The translations under genes and the position numbers were made by a program. The notes under the pieces were generated by a model, which made no database searches, was not told the origin of the DNA, and saw only the letters and a list, made by a program, of their open reading frames with translations. Positions 26,685-38,570 of a DNA stretch of 64,000 nucleotides are shown here, piece after piece (position 1 is the stretch's first letter; the number at the start of each line of letters is the position of its first letter). Source of the DNA: Paulownia fortunei (lineage: Eukaryota; Streptophyta; Magnoliopsida; Lamiales; Paulowniaceae); NCBI GenBank assembly GCA_019321725.1, contig CM033106.1:28818118-28882117 (forward strand). Direction: 5' to 3'.

Positions 26685-28341
26685 TGGCGCCGAAACAAGG
26701 AGTAGAGAGTGAGAGAAGGGGTTCAGCAAACTACTAGTAGCGTGCGCGGTCTGGTCCACTCGAACAAAAAATCTTTTCCTTTTCTTGGGACAACTCTTGG
26801 TGCGTATCTCAAATGTGTGCTTTTTAATTTTCCCAATTTTAACTTTGGACCATAAGAATTAAGGATTAGTGGACGGGCTGGGCTGGCATTGAGACCCAAG
26901 TTTTTGAAATGTCAAGGTAATCAAATGGGCCTTTACCTGGGTTATATTTTCTCGTTTAATTTGTTTCCAATGTATGGGCTTTACTAACAAATGGGCCAAT
27001 TTCATTATTGTATCTTAATTTAACTTGTCTTACTTTATGTTGACACGAGTTATGGTAGAAAGACGTATTTGTTAAAATTCAAAATCAATTCAATTAAAAT
27101 ATTAAAATGATTTGAACTCATTTCAAATTTAAAATGGATGGGTTGGATTTACTAGACTTGTTTTATAATTTTAAAAATATTAAAAATATAATTTTAAAAA
27201 ATAATACAATTAATTTTTAATTAAAATTATATTTGTTAAAAAATATTATCCCTTAAATACATACAATAAAGTCCGAATCCGTATACTTTCAAAAACCCGT
27301 TCCAAGCAGAGCAAATCTGGAGTGAGTACGGATTTGAACACGCCCCCATATCTCTAGAGCTATTAATTTTTATAAATTTCTTATGGATTATATATCATTA
27401 TATATATATATATATATATATTTCTTTATTTATAATAGACTCTAAGCGGCACCCGCATCCGCACTTATGTCACTTAGGAATTGCCTAAAGGCCAGCCAGA
27501 GAAATAACTATGATTCAGTGAAAGTGGTGGGGAATTTGTTCTTGCAAATGAACGTCTACAACTCTTGGTATGTTTTTTGAATTTACAACTTCTAACTCTT
27601 GTGTGCAGAATCACTTATACCACTCTCTTGTAGGCGGGCTTGGATTTGCTGCTTCACTACTCAATTAAAATTATCGGGCGTCTGTTATTAGGTTGTGAGA
27701 GTTGAGACTCTTTCCTCCATCCCAGGTCTTTATTCCAATAATTATGGAAAAACAGAAAATTATACCCATTTTCCTAAACCAGCAGGCCCACAGTCTGAAT
27801 TGCTATTCGAAAACCATTTAAGTTGTTTGGCAACTATCATATCTACAAGGGCAGGCTGGTCATTACACAAATGCTTTGCATGAAAAACACAACCTACATT
27901 GCATTAGCTAAATTGCCATAATTTTCTATCCAGCCTGCCCCTGAAACTTTTATGAGGAAATACCTGTAGTTTTTCAGCATTACGAATGGCCAATACAATC
28001 CTAGTACACCAAACCTCAGTCAAGAATTTCCATTTCACAGGAGATGCCGGACTAGAGAAATCACAAATGAACAATAGAGCATTATTAAGTCTGTAAACTT
28101 GAGATAAAATAAGAATGCAGATATCTGCAGTCACTACAAGCATTGCACTTTAAAGCCTACAGGTGGGTCCAAAGGCAAAATTACTCATCAAGAGTGACCC
28201 TCTGGCAGATGAGCTTCAAGCTTATCTATAATGGAAAGTAGATCTAGTGTTTCCTAAAGACTGATATCATTAACCAACAGAACTTCATTTACAATAAAGA
28301 GTGATTCCTTCAAAGTTATAGTCCTTGTAGTCACTCGCTTC
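26685..28341. other. PPR promoter, AT-rich spacer, SWIB 3' side
   Basis: The left 300 bases form the upstream region of the PPR gene. A decayed AT-rich repeat with aattcaa/ttgaa words and a (TA)n tract at 27399-27420 follow. The right part should contain the 3' UTR of the SWIB gene. A short open stretch at 27695-27883 lacks an ATG start and matches nothing I know. Confidence 0.55.
26926..26997. promoter_or_regulatory. Site II-like TGGGCC motifs upstream of the PPR gene
   Basis: TGGGCC occurs at 26926-26931 and 26992-26997, with a related TGGGCT between them, about 240-310 bases before the PPR start codon. TGGGCC/Y motifs bind TCP factors in promoters of many organelle-related plant genes. 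The function here is inferred. Confidence 0.45.
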
Positions 28342-29819
28342 TCACTTAAGGAAGTGTGGATTAATCAAGCCAGCGATCTCAAGGAACCCGACACGATCCC
28401 TTCCTCCGAAAATTTTCTTCAGCTTCTCATCACAGATAATAACCTTCTTGTCTGCAGGATCCTAAAATAAAGAGAAAAACAAAGTCAGTTCTACATGTAT
28501 GAAAATACTAATTTTTTTCATCCATTATTAGGTGAAATGCGACGAAATGGTAGTTTGAGATATCTAAATATATTGAAGTCAAGGCTGATAATGGATTCAA
28601 AACAAAATGCTCAAAATAGTTCAGAAATCAAGAAGATGGTTGTCTTATCCCCATAAAACCCATGTTTACTAAAACTTTCGGGGTAAACCTGCAAGCAAAA
28701 GTAATTCAATGATGACATAAAACCTGAAGCCCATGAGATATATTGACTGTTTCTGGACCATGACTGTTCATGAAACTTATCATTTACTTCTTTCTTCGTT
28801 TTGTTATATCACTGTCATAAATATGTACAAAAATAAAGGCTGGGCCAACCAAAAAAATGACAATTGCAAAATAAGAATAACAAAATTAAGCGTGGAGTAC
28901 TTTGAGTCCAACCACTGAACAGTGTGCAATATGTATATAAAATTTCAGCTCAAGCAATCAAAATGCTATCTTGAGCAACTTAAGCACAAACTTCCAATTA
29001 ATTAATACACGCCGAAAAAAGATGTATTGCACGAGTAACTTCAGATAGATGAAAAAATAAATATCAAAATCCAGAATACAATGCAGTAATACACCCACAA
29101 TTATGTTTAAACAAATAAAATATTAATCCACAAAAGAATCATCCCTAATCTGTAAAAGAAATGCAATAATATAGAACATAATAAATCAATAGGAGCTATA
29201 ACACCCAATTTGATTCCACCACCACACACTCTATCCAATAAGCACAGTAACCAAAACTCCGACATTAAACATCATAACTGAACGAGACATAGAAAAGAGA
29301 CAAATTTTAAATATTAATATCTCAAAGTATTGACGAATAAACCCTCCAAAACATCCCATTAACAATCAAATTAAAGAAAAAAAAAGTCTGAATAGCGATA
29401 CAAAATTACAAAAATAATGGGAGACAAGAAATGTACAGGCGCAGAAATTCACACAAACTAGGGTTTCACAATTTGAATATGCCGTAAGATTGTGCTAGGG
29501 TTTCACAATTTAAATATACCTGAAGATTGTGTTGTTTGATGTAAGCCCAAATCTCTTTGAGTGCTTGAGTGCGGGGAATTTCAGGGACACCACCGAGGAA
29601 TGCCTGCATTTCCGGCGACACTCGGCGCGGCTTCCTTATGCCCCTCGGTTCGCTCTTATTGGCCTCCGTAGCCGGCTTGGCAGCGGCAGATATTGTCACC
29701 GGTCGCAAAACGCGCATATTAGCAGGAACAACCCTGATAATGGCAGAAGAAGACGAGTTGCAGAAGGACACCTTCTGGGCAGGCAAGAAACTCGAAAAGA
29801 CAGCCAAAGACATCGCCAT
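28342..29819 (-). CDS. SWIB/MDM2-domain protein with plastid transit peptide
   Basis: Two exons (29520-29819 and 28342-28461) with a GTATAT donor and a TTTTAG acceptor in phase zero encode 139 residues. The first 50 or so residues are rich in Ser, Ala and Arg and lack acidic residues, as in a chloroplast transit peptide. From about residue 62 a compact SWIB domain follows, with GIRKPRRVSPEMQAFLGG and IPRTQALKEIWAYIKQHNLQ in exon 1. Exon 2 reads DPADKKVIICDEKLKKIF and ends INPHFLK. The small SWIB proteins of plants are plastid nucleoid or mitochondrial DNA-associated proteins; the domain itself comes from chromatin remodelers. The length and the single intron after NLQ fit this group. A 37-bp tandem duplication covers the 5' splice site (see findings). 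Confidence is high for the family and moderate for the compartment. Confidence 0.92.
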
Positions 29820-30048
29820 TTTTCAGCTATGTATGGGGGTGTGTAGAGATTTTTGCAGCGGACAGAGGAATGTGGAGGGGTTTTTGAAATGAGTGACAAG
29901 AATGAAGAAGATAAGAAGACTTTTATAACAATGGCACAAGGGTTTTTCTTTTTTAACGAATACGCCTCTTGTGCCCTTTTCAACTTTATCCGATTTTATT
30001 TAGTTATTTACTGAAATGCCCGCACTCTTCCTGGATCACATTCACTGG

Positions 30049-30189
30049 TGGGCCAAGAGAATTCTTGACTTGGTCCTGGTGGATCAGTCTCTTAAGGCCC
30101 AAATAGTTCGGGCCCTTTTTGTCTGGGTGTTAAAAATAAACATTTTGCTCTCCTTGGCCTTTTCTCCCGAGATTTGGATGATGGGCCCA
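30049..30189. promoter_or_regulatory. Cluster of TGGGCC/GGCCCA motifs upstream of the SWIB gene
   Basis: The motifs TGGGCC (30049), GGCCCA (30096), GGGCCC (about 30110) and TGGGCCCA (30182) lie 230-370 bases before the SWIB start codon. This density is typical of site II promoters of plant housekeeping and organelle-related genes. Binding by TCP factors is inferred. Confidence 0.45.
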
Positions 30190-30953
30190 AATCTATATTT
30201 TACACCATTGAATTGGAAAGTGGGGCAAATTGAGGACCTTTGGAATAATTTATGCGGAGCGTCCATTCGTTAAAATCGAAATTTTAGTTAATTAAAAATT
30301 CAGTATGCTAAAATAATTTTTAAAATATCGAATTGAATTAATCTATTCAGTTTGATTATTATCGAAGTTTTTTTTGGCAAATCAATTTTTTTCAAAAAAA
30401 ATAATAAATTTAAATATTACAATCATTATTGTGTTTTTGTGTATAATTTTTTAATTTTGGTTAGTAAACAATAAATAATAATATAAAAATAAATATCATA
30501 TATAAAAAATTGTAAATAAGATATAAAATATAAAAATAATAATTCAATAAATCGAAATCAAAAATTGAAACTGATCTGAATATCGATTTTTTGTAAAAAT
30601 AAAAACTCAATATCAAACAGAAAAATTCGGTACGAATTGTTAGTTATTTTATCGAACTGTAAACATCTATAGCAGAGTTATAATAATTTACATTGTATAT
30701 TAAAAATATATAAAATTAAAAATTAATGTTATAATGTATTTAAGGACCATAACACCACATAATCTAAAAATCAAAAAAGAGAAATAAATTTTTTTAGCTG
30801 GTTCAATGTAGAAACACCGTGTGATTTGAATTGTCTAGCTCTGTTTTTTTAGGCTTGAATGTAACAATTTTGAGCTAACTAAGAAAAATATCAGTTTGCG
30901 GTTTTCAAATTTGTTGTGGGTTAAATTAAACTTAGAGGGTGTTTGTTTAAATT

Positions 30954-31072
30954 TATTTTTATGTATTTTATAAGTTATTGCATTTTATGACAGAATTGAT
31001 CACTAGTTTAACCTTATTTTTAAGTATTTTATAAGTTATTGCATTTTATGATATAATTCATCATTATTTTAA
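30954..31072. repeat. Two-copy tandem repeat of about 60 bp
   Basis: The words gtattttataagttattgca and tttatga recur with a spacing of about 60 bases in two adjacent copies with a few differences. Confidence 0.7.
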
Positions 31073-32224
31073 CTAATTTAACTGCTTGATCAGTTACTCG
31101 ATATTTTCATTTATTTTATTTTTTGATATTAACAATGTAAAATGGACAAATAGGATTATGTTTTTCTCGGGACCTTTTTTTTTTTTTTTTCTCGTGTGTG
31201 AGTTAAAATTAATTTCTATTTATCTCTACTCATTGAATAAATAAAATTGTGATGAATAGTTAAATGATTTCTTTTCTTTCAGTTATTTTTTTCCCATTCT
31301 GGTCTATTTTATTTGTATACTCCATAAAGTATACTCTTTAGTTTAGAAGATCTTGGTATTAATACATACGGTCAAAGCAAATAAGTCTGTTAATATTTTA
31401 AAAATAAGTTGTAGTGCTTGTGCTTTTATTAAGGAATTTACACAATTTAATATTAAAATTTATTGATTTCTTTCTTAAAATAATTGTTGCCACTCTTAAA
31501 CATTTTATAAATTTTCAAATATTTTAAAAGATTTATAATGGGCCAAATTATGTCAATAGTCTAACGACAAGCAACCTAGACCATCAAAGCCTAACCCCAT
31601 GTATCATATTACATTGAATTAAAAATTTAAATATTTAATTATAAAATATTTTATTTTTTCATTATTTTGAAGTATATTATTTTATATTGAACATTTACAT
31701 ATTAAGATTATTGTAAAATGATTATTGTAAAATCCTAATAATTTATCTATGTCGAAGGCAGAAACCCGTTCAAATATCGGTTCTTAACCAAAATGGCTAA
31801 AGTTGCAAGAAAACAATTTTGGAAGATTTCATAAAAGTTCAGAATTAAATCACATCGGTTTATATGTTCAATCAAAATTGTTCGGCAAGAGATTCAATTT
31901 CTATCAGGATGTGGCATCCATGCAGAGTCTAACCTCAACACACAAACCGTTGAAGTCTAACCTCTCCTATGATTGTGTGAATACAAATGATATGGATTGA
32001 TTAATTCTTACGAGAAAATGAAGGGCGTTCACAAGGTCAAGCTAGAGACATCATTAATAAAGATGTCATACCGAAATTAAAAGTTTTTTATTTTTTTAAT
32101 AATTTTATAATTTATAATGTGATATATTCAAAATATATAATTTTCCAATCAAGATAATATCCATATTAAAACTTATTGTTTCCCAAATTGAATAAAACTC
32201 AATCATTTACCAATCAGGAAAAAA

Positions 32225-32350
32225 AAAAAAAACCACCTCCATGTTCAAATTAGCTATATCCAAATAAATTTTTTTGAGTACAATTTGAGAAATTGATAAA
32301 GTTTCATTATTTTGTGCAATTTAAAAAAAACCACCTCCATGTTCAAATTA
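32225..32350. repeat. 28-bp direct repeat, spacing 98 bp
   Basis: An A-run followed by ccacctccatgttcaaatta is found at 32225-32252 and again at 32323-32350. This suggests a partial local duplication primed by the poly-A runs. Confidence 0.8.
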
Positions 32351-33659
32351 TAAATCTGAAGAAAGATGAAGCGTGAATGAGAATGTAGGTGTTGTTTGGT
32401 GGGGGTAATTTATTTACTATGATGACTATAATCATTCCCACTTTAGGCACATGAATTGATGGCTACACCAAACTGGCCCTATTCGTCATTCCTTTTAATC
32501 CACGCCAATTCGCCTTTGACACAATGGCCCACATTTTTTTTTTCTCTTTTTCTTTTTATTTTTTTCCCATTTTTTCAATAGGATTTGGATTAAAAGTAAT
32601 AAAAAATAAAACTAATTTCATGAGGTGAAAATTTGATGATAATCGATCATAGAACCCGACTCAACCCAAAATTACCGCATTATGCCACCAATCAGCGTTG
32701 AAGAAATTCAAGAATCACATTCTCATGTTATTTTTATCTTGATATGATCTTTTCATTATAAATTTTATTATATTTTTTATTATATTACACTAATTATTGT
32801 CATATATATATTTTACAAATAAATTTTTGAAACATAACTGATAATAAATATTATATAATAAAAAATATTATAAAATTTACAATAAAAGATGCTATGTACA
32901 TTTTTCACTGCCAATATGCAGTTGTAGGAGCATTACACATTTCAATTAGAATAATTTAATTCAATGATAATAAATATGAAGGCCTATGCTTGCAGTAAAA
33001 GAAAAAAAAAAGAAAAAGTAAAGAATCTAAGACAAGAAGCATGCTCTTTTATTTGATTCATAATCCCGCATTCTAGTTGGGTGAGACGTTTCATTCCATC
33101 AATCATGCATGTTAGTTTTTCTGTCACTTTTAATCGCACAGTTATGAAATTAATTGTTTATATTTTTCTTATAATATTTTAAAATAAAATTTATTTTTCT
33201 AAAATATATATCTTCTTATATAAAATAATAATACGAAATTAGTAATTCAATAAAATAAATATATTTAACACTTTCATTTGAAAATTGTGTTCAGTCAAAA
33301 TGGCAATCAAAAAAGTAGTTGAATGACTATAAATGATTTAATGATTTGCCAGGACATGGACTGTTTAAATAGAAAAACATGTCTGTAAATGCAATGTGTA
33401 GTTGCCGCTGCAATCATTAGTTCATTAAGTAAATGATTAGGACAAGCTGGTAAATTGCTGTCTAAGCATAGAATTCCTTTTGAGAGCTTTTCTATGTTTT
33501 TTTTTTTTGGTTATGTTTTATTTGATTCGAATATAATCAAGACCAACTTACCTAAACTGAGTCTAAGAGACCATTTGATTGCCTTGTGTAACCAAATTGG
33601 GCCCACAATTATGCTAATGTGGTGGGCTTATGGCCTGTCCACGATCAAGAATATAAACT

Positions 33660-33990
33660 AATTCAATCAAGTTAAAAATAAATAAATATTACTGTTTAAT
33701 TTTATTTAATTTTTTTATTAAATTTTAAAAATTATATTTGAAATTTATTTCAAAATTAATTGAATCGAATTTTAATTGAGTTGAATATAAATAAAATTTA
33801 AGTAATTTGATATTTTTATATATATTTTATTTTTTTATTAATCAAGTTAAACTCAAACCGATTTTGTAATATTATTAAATGAAAAAATTATTCAAAAATT
33901 TAATTTGTTATTAAACGAATCGAGTTTAAACGAACTTGATTGGTTTTGAATTGAGTTGTCAATAGTTTAGTTTGTTTTTCAATCCTATCA
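33660..33990. repeat. Dispersed repeat, copy A (tentative)
   Basis: AT-rich DNA with recurring cgaatt, gagtt and tttgat words. Its stretch aagtaatttgat...tttattaatcaagttaaact parallels gagtagtttgat...tttattaattcaattaaatt at about 47222-47280, so both are probably decayed copies of the same dispersed element. Confidence 0.4.
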
Positions 33991-35380
33991 ATAATGAAAA
34001 TACTCGTAATTCATGATTTGAAATATTTTTATCCATATTTAATTTAATTTAATTCAATTAATTATACAAAAATAAATTAAATATTATTATTTATTATTTT
34101 CTTAAAGTATAAGATAAGTGTAATTCACGTATCAATATTAGAAAACATACTACTTTTTTCTCACTTTTTTGTTAGAGAAAACTAACCTTTTTCCTTTGCC
34201 ACCAAACCGAGACTGTCGTTGAGATTGTTCCACAATATCATCATGCAACATGAACTTTTCAAGATTTGCTTTACATTGCACCTTGACATGGGCTTGATCA
34301 ATTGTTTGATGGATTTATTTCATTCAATTAAATTATATTTGATATATAATATTAACTTATAAAATCGACCCACATATTGTATCTGTATCTCTCATAATTA
34401 AAATTAAACATATATCGCAATTCTTCATATATTTTCAAATAGTTAATTTTCTCATTGTTATTTACAAAAATATTAAAATTAAAATTGAAATAACTCTAAA
34501 CAAACGTAAGCTTTGTCACAATCAAGTCAAGACTAGGAACAATGGCATCCCTTATTTGACACCCTTGCTTTAAACCTAATAAATAACAACAAAATGGGAA
34601 CCATTACGTCAAAACTTACAGAATAAAATTAGTATTATATCAATTTCAAAAAGAAAATCATGACTATATGTAGGAGTGTGAAATCAGCATGTTTCTATTT
34701 GAAAAGCCAATGCCATTTTTGGGTTGAGAAATAATTTTTGAGCTAAATAAAAAGATCTTTTATTATACTTTTTTTTTTTTTTTTTTATGTAACATCTTTG
34801 CAAAGTGTCACTATAAAAATGAAGGCACTAATCAATATGTGACAGCAAATAAAATAAGCATGGCACTAAAAAATGTAGCATATTTGTAGTTGAATACATT
34901 GAGTAAATACTTGTTTATATTAGGTGTTTTACATTAAATAGTAACAACACAATATAAATTTCAGTAATAACATAATATAACTCTCATCATTTAATGTAAA
35001 AAAATTTAATAAGAATTTTTGCAAATAGAGGGAGGCAAAGTTTGAACCAGGGTGAAACATCAAGTGGGGTAGGTAACTTTGATTGATTAATGGATAATTA
35101 TACCAGCATCATCACTTACCTTGATTTTTTAACATTTAACTTTTTATCCTTCTACCTCATGCCAAGTGTTGCAAAATTTGAACTTGACAGCAGAAACCCT
35201 AGCTAAAAAGATTTTTTTTTAGAGAAAAAATGTTATTTATGTATATAAATGTCAAGTAAATATTATACCCTACAATCGGATATGTATTTTAATAAATATT
35301 TATACATAAATATGTATTCAATATATATATTTTTTATTTATATCAATAAATATATTATCAGGTGTAACATCTGTACTACC

Positions 35381-35440
<60 letters not shown>
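35381..35440. repeat. Compound (AT)n(GT)n microsatellite
   Basis: Two AT tracts interrupted by one attat step are followed directly by about ten GT units. This is a likely hypervariable simple repeat. Confidence 0.95.
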
Positions 35441-35441
<1 letters not shown>

Positions 35442-35489
35442 TTTTCATTTACCACGTCTATTTTAGTTTTTCTTATGAATTACATTTAG

Positions 35490-35700
35490 GGTAATTATAA
35501 AAATTCTTTTTAAAATTTTATCTAATTATAAAAAAATTCAATTATCTTTTAAAATTATGAATAACCCCCGTATTATAAATATTTTATTAAAATTTATTTT
35601 TATTTTATAAATATCTTCTCAATAAGTATAATTTATAAAATAAAAATAAAAATGAAAACAATTTTTTTATTTAAATAATTTTTTTGTAATTTACATTCAT
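35490..35700. repeat. Dispersed AT-rich repeat, copy 2 (tentative)
   Basis: Similar in word order to the stretch at about 10968-11240 (agggtaa-ttataaaa, ttttaaaattat, taaaataaaaataaa). Probably a related decayed element. Low-complexity sequence makes this uncertain. Confidence 0.3.
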
Positions 35701-35916
35701 ATATATAAATGAATGAGTAGCCCCATATATATCTCACTGCACATAATTGTTGTCACAACTCCCAATGCCTTGTGTTACACGAACTAGACATTAGTACCAA
35801 AAAGAGTAGGCACCTTTCTTTTTACTCCTCTACGGTTCAATGCCATACAACTACTCCTTTTTCAGCTTTTAAACGTCTTTAGACTTTAATTCTTACCTTT
35901 TGTCCTTCCTAATTCC

Positions 35917-35924
35917 TATATATA
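35917..35924 (+). promoter_or_regulatory. TATA box of the AGP gene
   Basis: TATATATA followed by a pyrimidine-rich stretch lies 117 bases before the AGP start codon. Transcription would start near 35950, giving a leader of roughly 90 bases. The position is inferred from spacing. Confidence 0.6.
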
Positions 35925-36040
35925 CACTCCCTTTCCTGCTTCTCCGACTTAACCTTCACTCACTCCTCTGTCTCTCTCTGGTGCGGCGGGTTAAGCCGAG
36001 GGAGGGCGCGCAGATAACATTGTAGCGCATTTTGTTTATA

Positions 36041-37319
36041 ATGGCTCGGAAACTACTAGCGTTCATAGCTTTGATCTGCATTGCCGTCGCCGGCGTCGGT
36101 GGACAATCTCCGGCTACTTCTCCGAGTTCGACTCCTGCTCCGCCTACTCCCACCACCACTCCCCCGCCCACCGCAGCTTCACCTCCTATAACCTCTCCAA
36201 CACCACCAGCAGCAACACCACCTCCGACTTCATCTCCGCCTCCTACTGTTTCGTCTCCTCCACCGGTTGTTACTTCTCCGCCACCAGTTGCTGCTCCTCC
36301 TCCTACGCCCACACCACCTGCTTCTCCTCCGCCTGTTGCCACTCCTCCTCCTGTGAGCTCGCCGCCACCTGCGAGCCCTCCGCCGGCTGTTCCTCCACCA
36401 GCTCAGACTCCGCCGCCTCCAGCTCCTACTCCGCCCCCACCGGTTGCTCCTACGCCTGCTCCACTCGCTTCGGTTCCAGCTCCGGCTCCATCCAAGCCAA
36501 CGTCTCCGGCGCCATCCCCGTCGTTATCGAGCCCTCCGGCTCCTCCGACTGCAGCTCCGGCGCCGAGTCTTCAGGCTATTTCTCCTGCTCCATCAGCCAC
36601 TGATCAGGTACGTAACAACCGTAGCAAAACTATTTTATCTTACATTTTCTATTTTGAAATCGATCTCTACTGTGCGCCGGTGGTGCAAGATCCCATTAAT
36701 TTGTGCATTTTACAATATCGTACATAATGTTAGTATACTGGATCATTGAATTGTCTATTACCTAGCTAAGTTTAGAAAGGTGCAATCGCATAGAGGCGCA
36801 CTATAGTATAGGTGAATCTTTAAGTTTCTAACATGAACTGGCTCCTGACTCCTGTCAAGACCTTGTGAATTGCAAGAACACAAGACTCACGAGGTTATTA
36901 AATTATACATTTATTGATTGACCATAGGTTTAAGTTTTACCACTATCTAGAGTGTAAGTAGGCCTAATATTGGACACCAGGAGATTCAGGATTGTAAATG
37001 GCCCTTTTGGTTAAGCCAATATTCATTTTCATATCATCATTCCATGTATGCATATGGGAATCTTGATTAACACCCCAAAATAATTTTGGAATTTTCTTAG
37101 GATCAATGTATGCTATTTTTATTATCAAGGTGTATGTTTATTCTCAATATAACTTGCAATTCAGTTCTGAACAAATTGCTTTCTGGTTTAGCATTTAGTC
37201 CTTTGCTTTTTTTAATCTTGAAATTTCCATTGCAGAGTGGAGCAAATCCAGTGTGCTCGTTGCAGATGATCTCTGGTAGCTTTGCTTTGGGATGGGCTTT
37301 GCTCTATTTGCTACTTTAG
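36041..37319 (+). CDS. Classical arabinogalactan protein, GPI-anchored
   Basis: Two exons (36041-36607 and 37236-37319, GTACGT donor, TGCAG acceptor, phase zero) encode 216 residues. Residues 1-21 (MARKLLAFIALICIAVAGVG) form a signal peptide with cleavage expected before Gln. Residues 22-185 are almost only Pro, Ala, Ser, Thr and Val in SPPP, APTP, TPPP and PAPAPS patterns. These are sites for prolyl hydroxylation, arabinogalactan (AP/SP) and extensin-like (SPPP) glycosylation. The second exon supplies a small-residue cleavage region and a hydrophobic tail ending ALLYLLL, the signal for a GPI anchor. The product would sit on the outer face of the plasma membrane or in the wall. The intron just before the anchor exon recalls the AGP17/18/19 group, but the Lys-rich insert of that group is missing. 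The ATG at 36041 is chosen because the upstream frame has no ATG. Confidence 0.9.
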
Positions 37320-37798
37320 ATTGCTCTGTCTGGGCATTTACCTACGAGTCCCAGCCCACATATATATATCTATTGGTTGCATTTAGCCCATAGGGTTCTG
37401 GACTTTTTGCTTGTACTTCTTTTATACATTGATTTGCATTCTTTTGGGAGCTTATTTTTGTATTGAAACTCCGAGAGGAGTGAGTTATTATTTTCCATGA
37501 GATTATCCTAGCTACTTTTTGTTTCTCGGTTATTAATTCTTGTTACGTGTTATTTTTAACGTTCTTCGTCGTGTGTTACATGAGTAGAGGCTATTAGTTC
37601 TCGTGTGTATTTAACTTTTCATGTAATTTTGTGTCATTTGCCGTGTCTTCTTAACCTAGTTGCAAGGTTGAAAATGATAGATAATGGTGATCAAATATAA
37701 CTTGTTTCCTTCTTTTCTAAAATATTCCAATTGTGTGAAGAATTCAAATCAGATGAATAAAGTATTTCATAAGGGCTGGGGCATTATATTACGTAGAA

Positions 37799-37870
37799 TA
37801 ACAAAAGGCCCAAGCCCAGACGTCGGGCAAGTTCATCCTTTGTCGTTATCTGGGTTTGGGCCTTTTGTTA
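37799..37870. other. Fold-back with 21-bp arms
   Basis: Arms at 37799-37819 and 37850-37870 are reverse complements over 21 bases with a single G/A difference, which is a G-U pair in one RNA strand. They are separated by a 30-base loop, and weaker pairing continues outside. The arms contain GGCCCAA. Size and shape fit a small hairpin RNA precursor, but a fold-back element remnant is equally possible. Confidence 0.75.
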
Positions 37871-38379
37871 GGAAGAAATACGTTAGTATTTGTGATAGTT
37901 TTGTGAATTGTTGGATCTAAAATGGGTTCAAAATCCAAATCCAATGAGGAACAATGAAATCAAGATCCAGCCCACCAAATCTGACCCAGAATTTGACACC
38001 ATTTTATCACCCTTTGTCTGTTATGGGCCCAATCAATGTGCAAATATTAATTTCAAAGATAGCCTAGCCCAATTCATTTTATGATCCAATGTACCGAGAT
38101 AAACTCTAACGCCTAAAGGGACATGATAATGAGTTATACCATCTATTCAATTTAATTAAATAAGAGCAAAGAAGGAATTCATAATAGTTAATTGCAAGCA
38201 AAAAAAAACTGGTAAAATGCATAAAAGATGGAATAACTTCAGGAATTCTCATCTCCCTTGCCGCCAAACCGTCCGAGTCTTAAAGCCCCCAAAAAAGTAA
38301 ACCAAATAGAGTAAGTTGCAATTTTCCCAATCAAAACTTTATCCACATTCCTATATCATCTCCGATTTTCTCATAGTCA

Positions 38380-38570
38380 AGTAGCAAGTGGACAACATTA
38401 AACTTTTCGACCAACTACGTAACAAAATGTTTCATAACACAAATATTCGATAGATATTTTTGATATTATGAGAAAAAAAGGGTTAAATTTAAGTTGCAAG
38501 TAGGTAGTTCGAAATTCTTTGACCAACCACTTAATGAAATGTTTCACCACACAAATGTTCAAGCCATGTT
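38380..38570. repeat. Diverged direct repeat, spacing about 110 bp
   Basis: gtagcaagtgg...cgaccaactacgtaacaaaatgtttcat at 38381 and gttgcaagtagg...gaccaaccacttaatgaaatgtttcac at 38493 are aligned copies with many substitutions. This is an old local duplication of unknown origin. Confidence 0.6.

Larger units (their letters stand above)
29820..36040. other. Six-kilobase AT-rich spacer
   Basis: The left 400 bases form the SWIB promoter. From 30.25 to 35.7 kb the DNA is very AT-rich and consists largely of decayed repeats: a block with cgaaat/atcgaa words at about 30263-30680, a 60-bp tandem pair at about 30954-31072, a 98-bp direct repeat at 32225-32350, a dispersed repeat at 33660-33990, and a compound AT/GT microsatellite at 35381-35440. 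No gene was found. The last 150 bases hold the AGP promoter. Confidence 0.6.

Noticed and set aside
24264..26737. Several plus-strand open frames opposite the PPR gene
   Set aside because: They mirror the long minus-strand PPR coding sequence; codon-level conservation belongs to the PPR frame.
26685..26759. 25-residue upstream extension of the PPR protein
   Set aside because: It has no ATG; the first ATG at 26684 opens the conserved MAEKLALPLLLP start.
35956..36342. Minus-strand Gly/Val-rich open frame opposite the AGP gene
   Set aside because: Its low-complexity Gly-rich content is the reverse of the Pro-rich AGP codons; the plus strand has signal peptide, splice sites and GPI tail.
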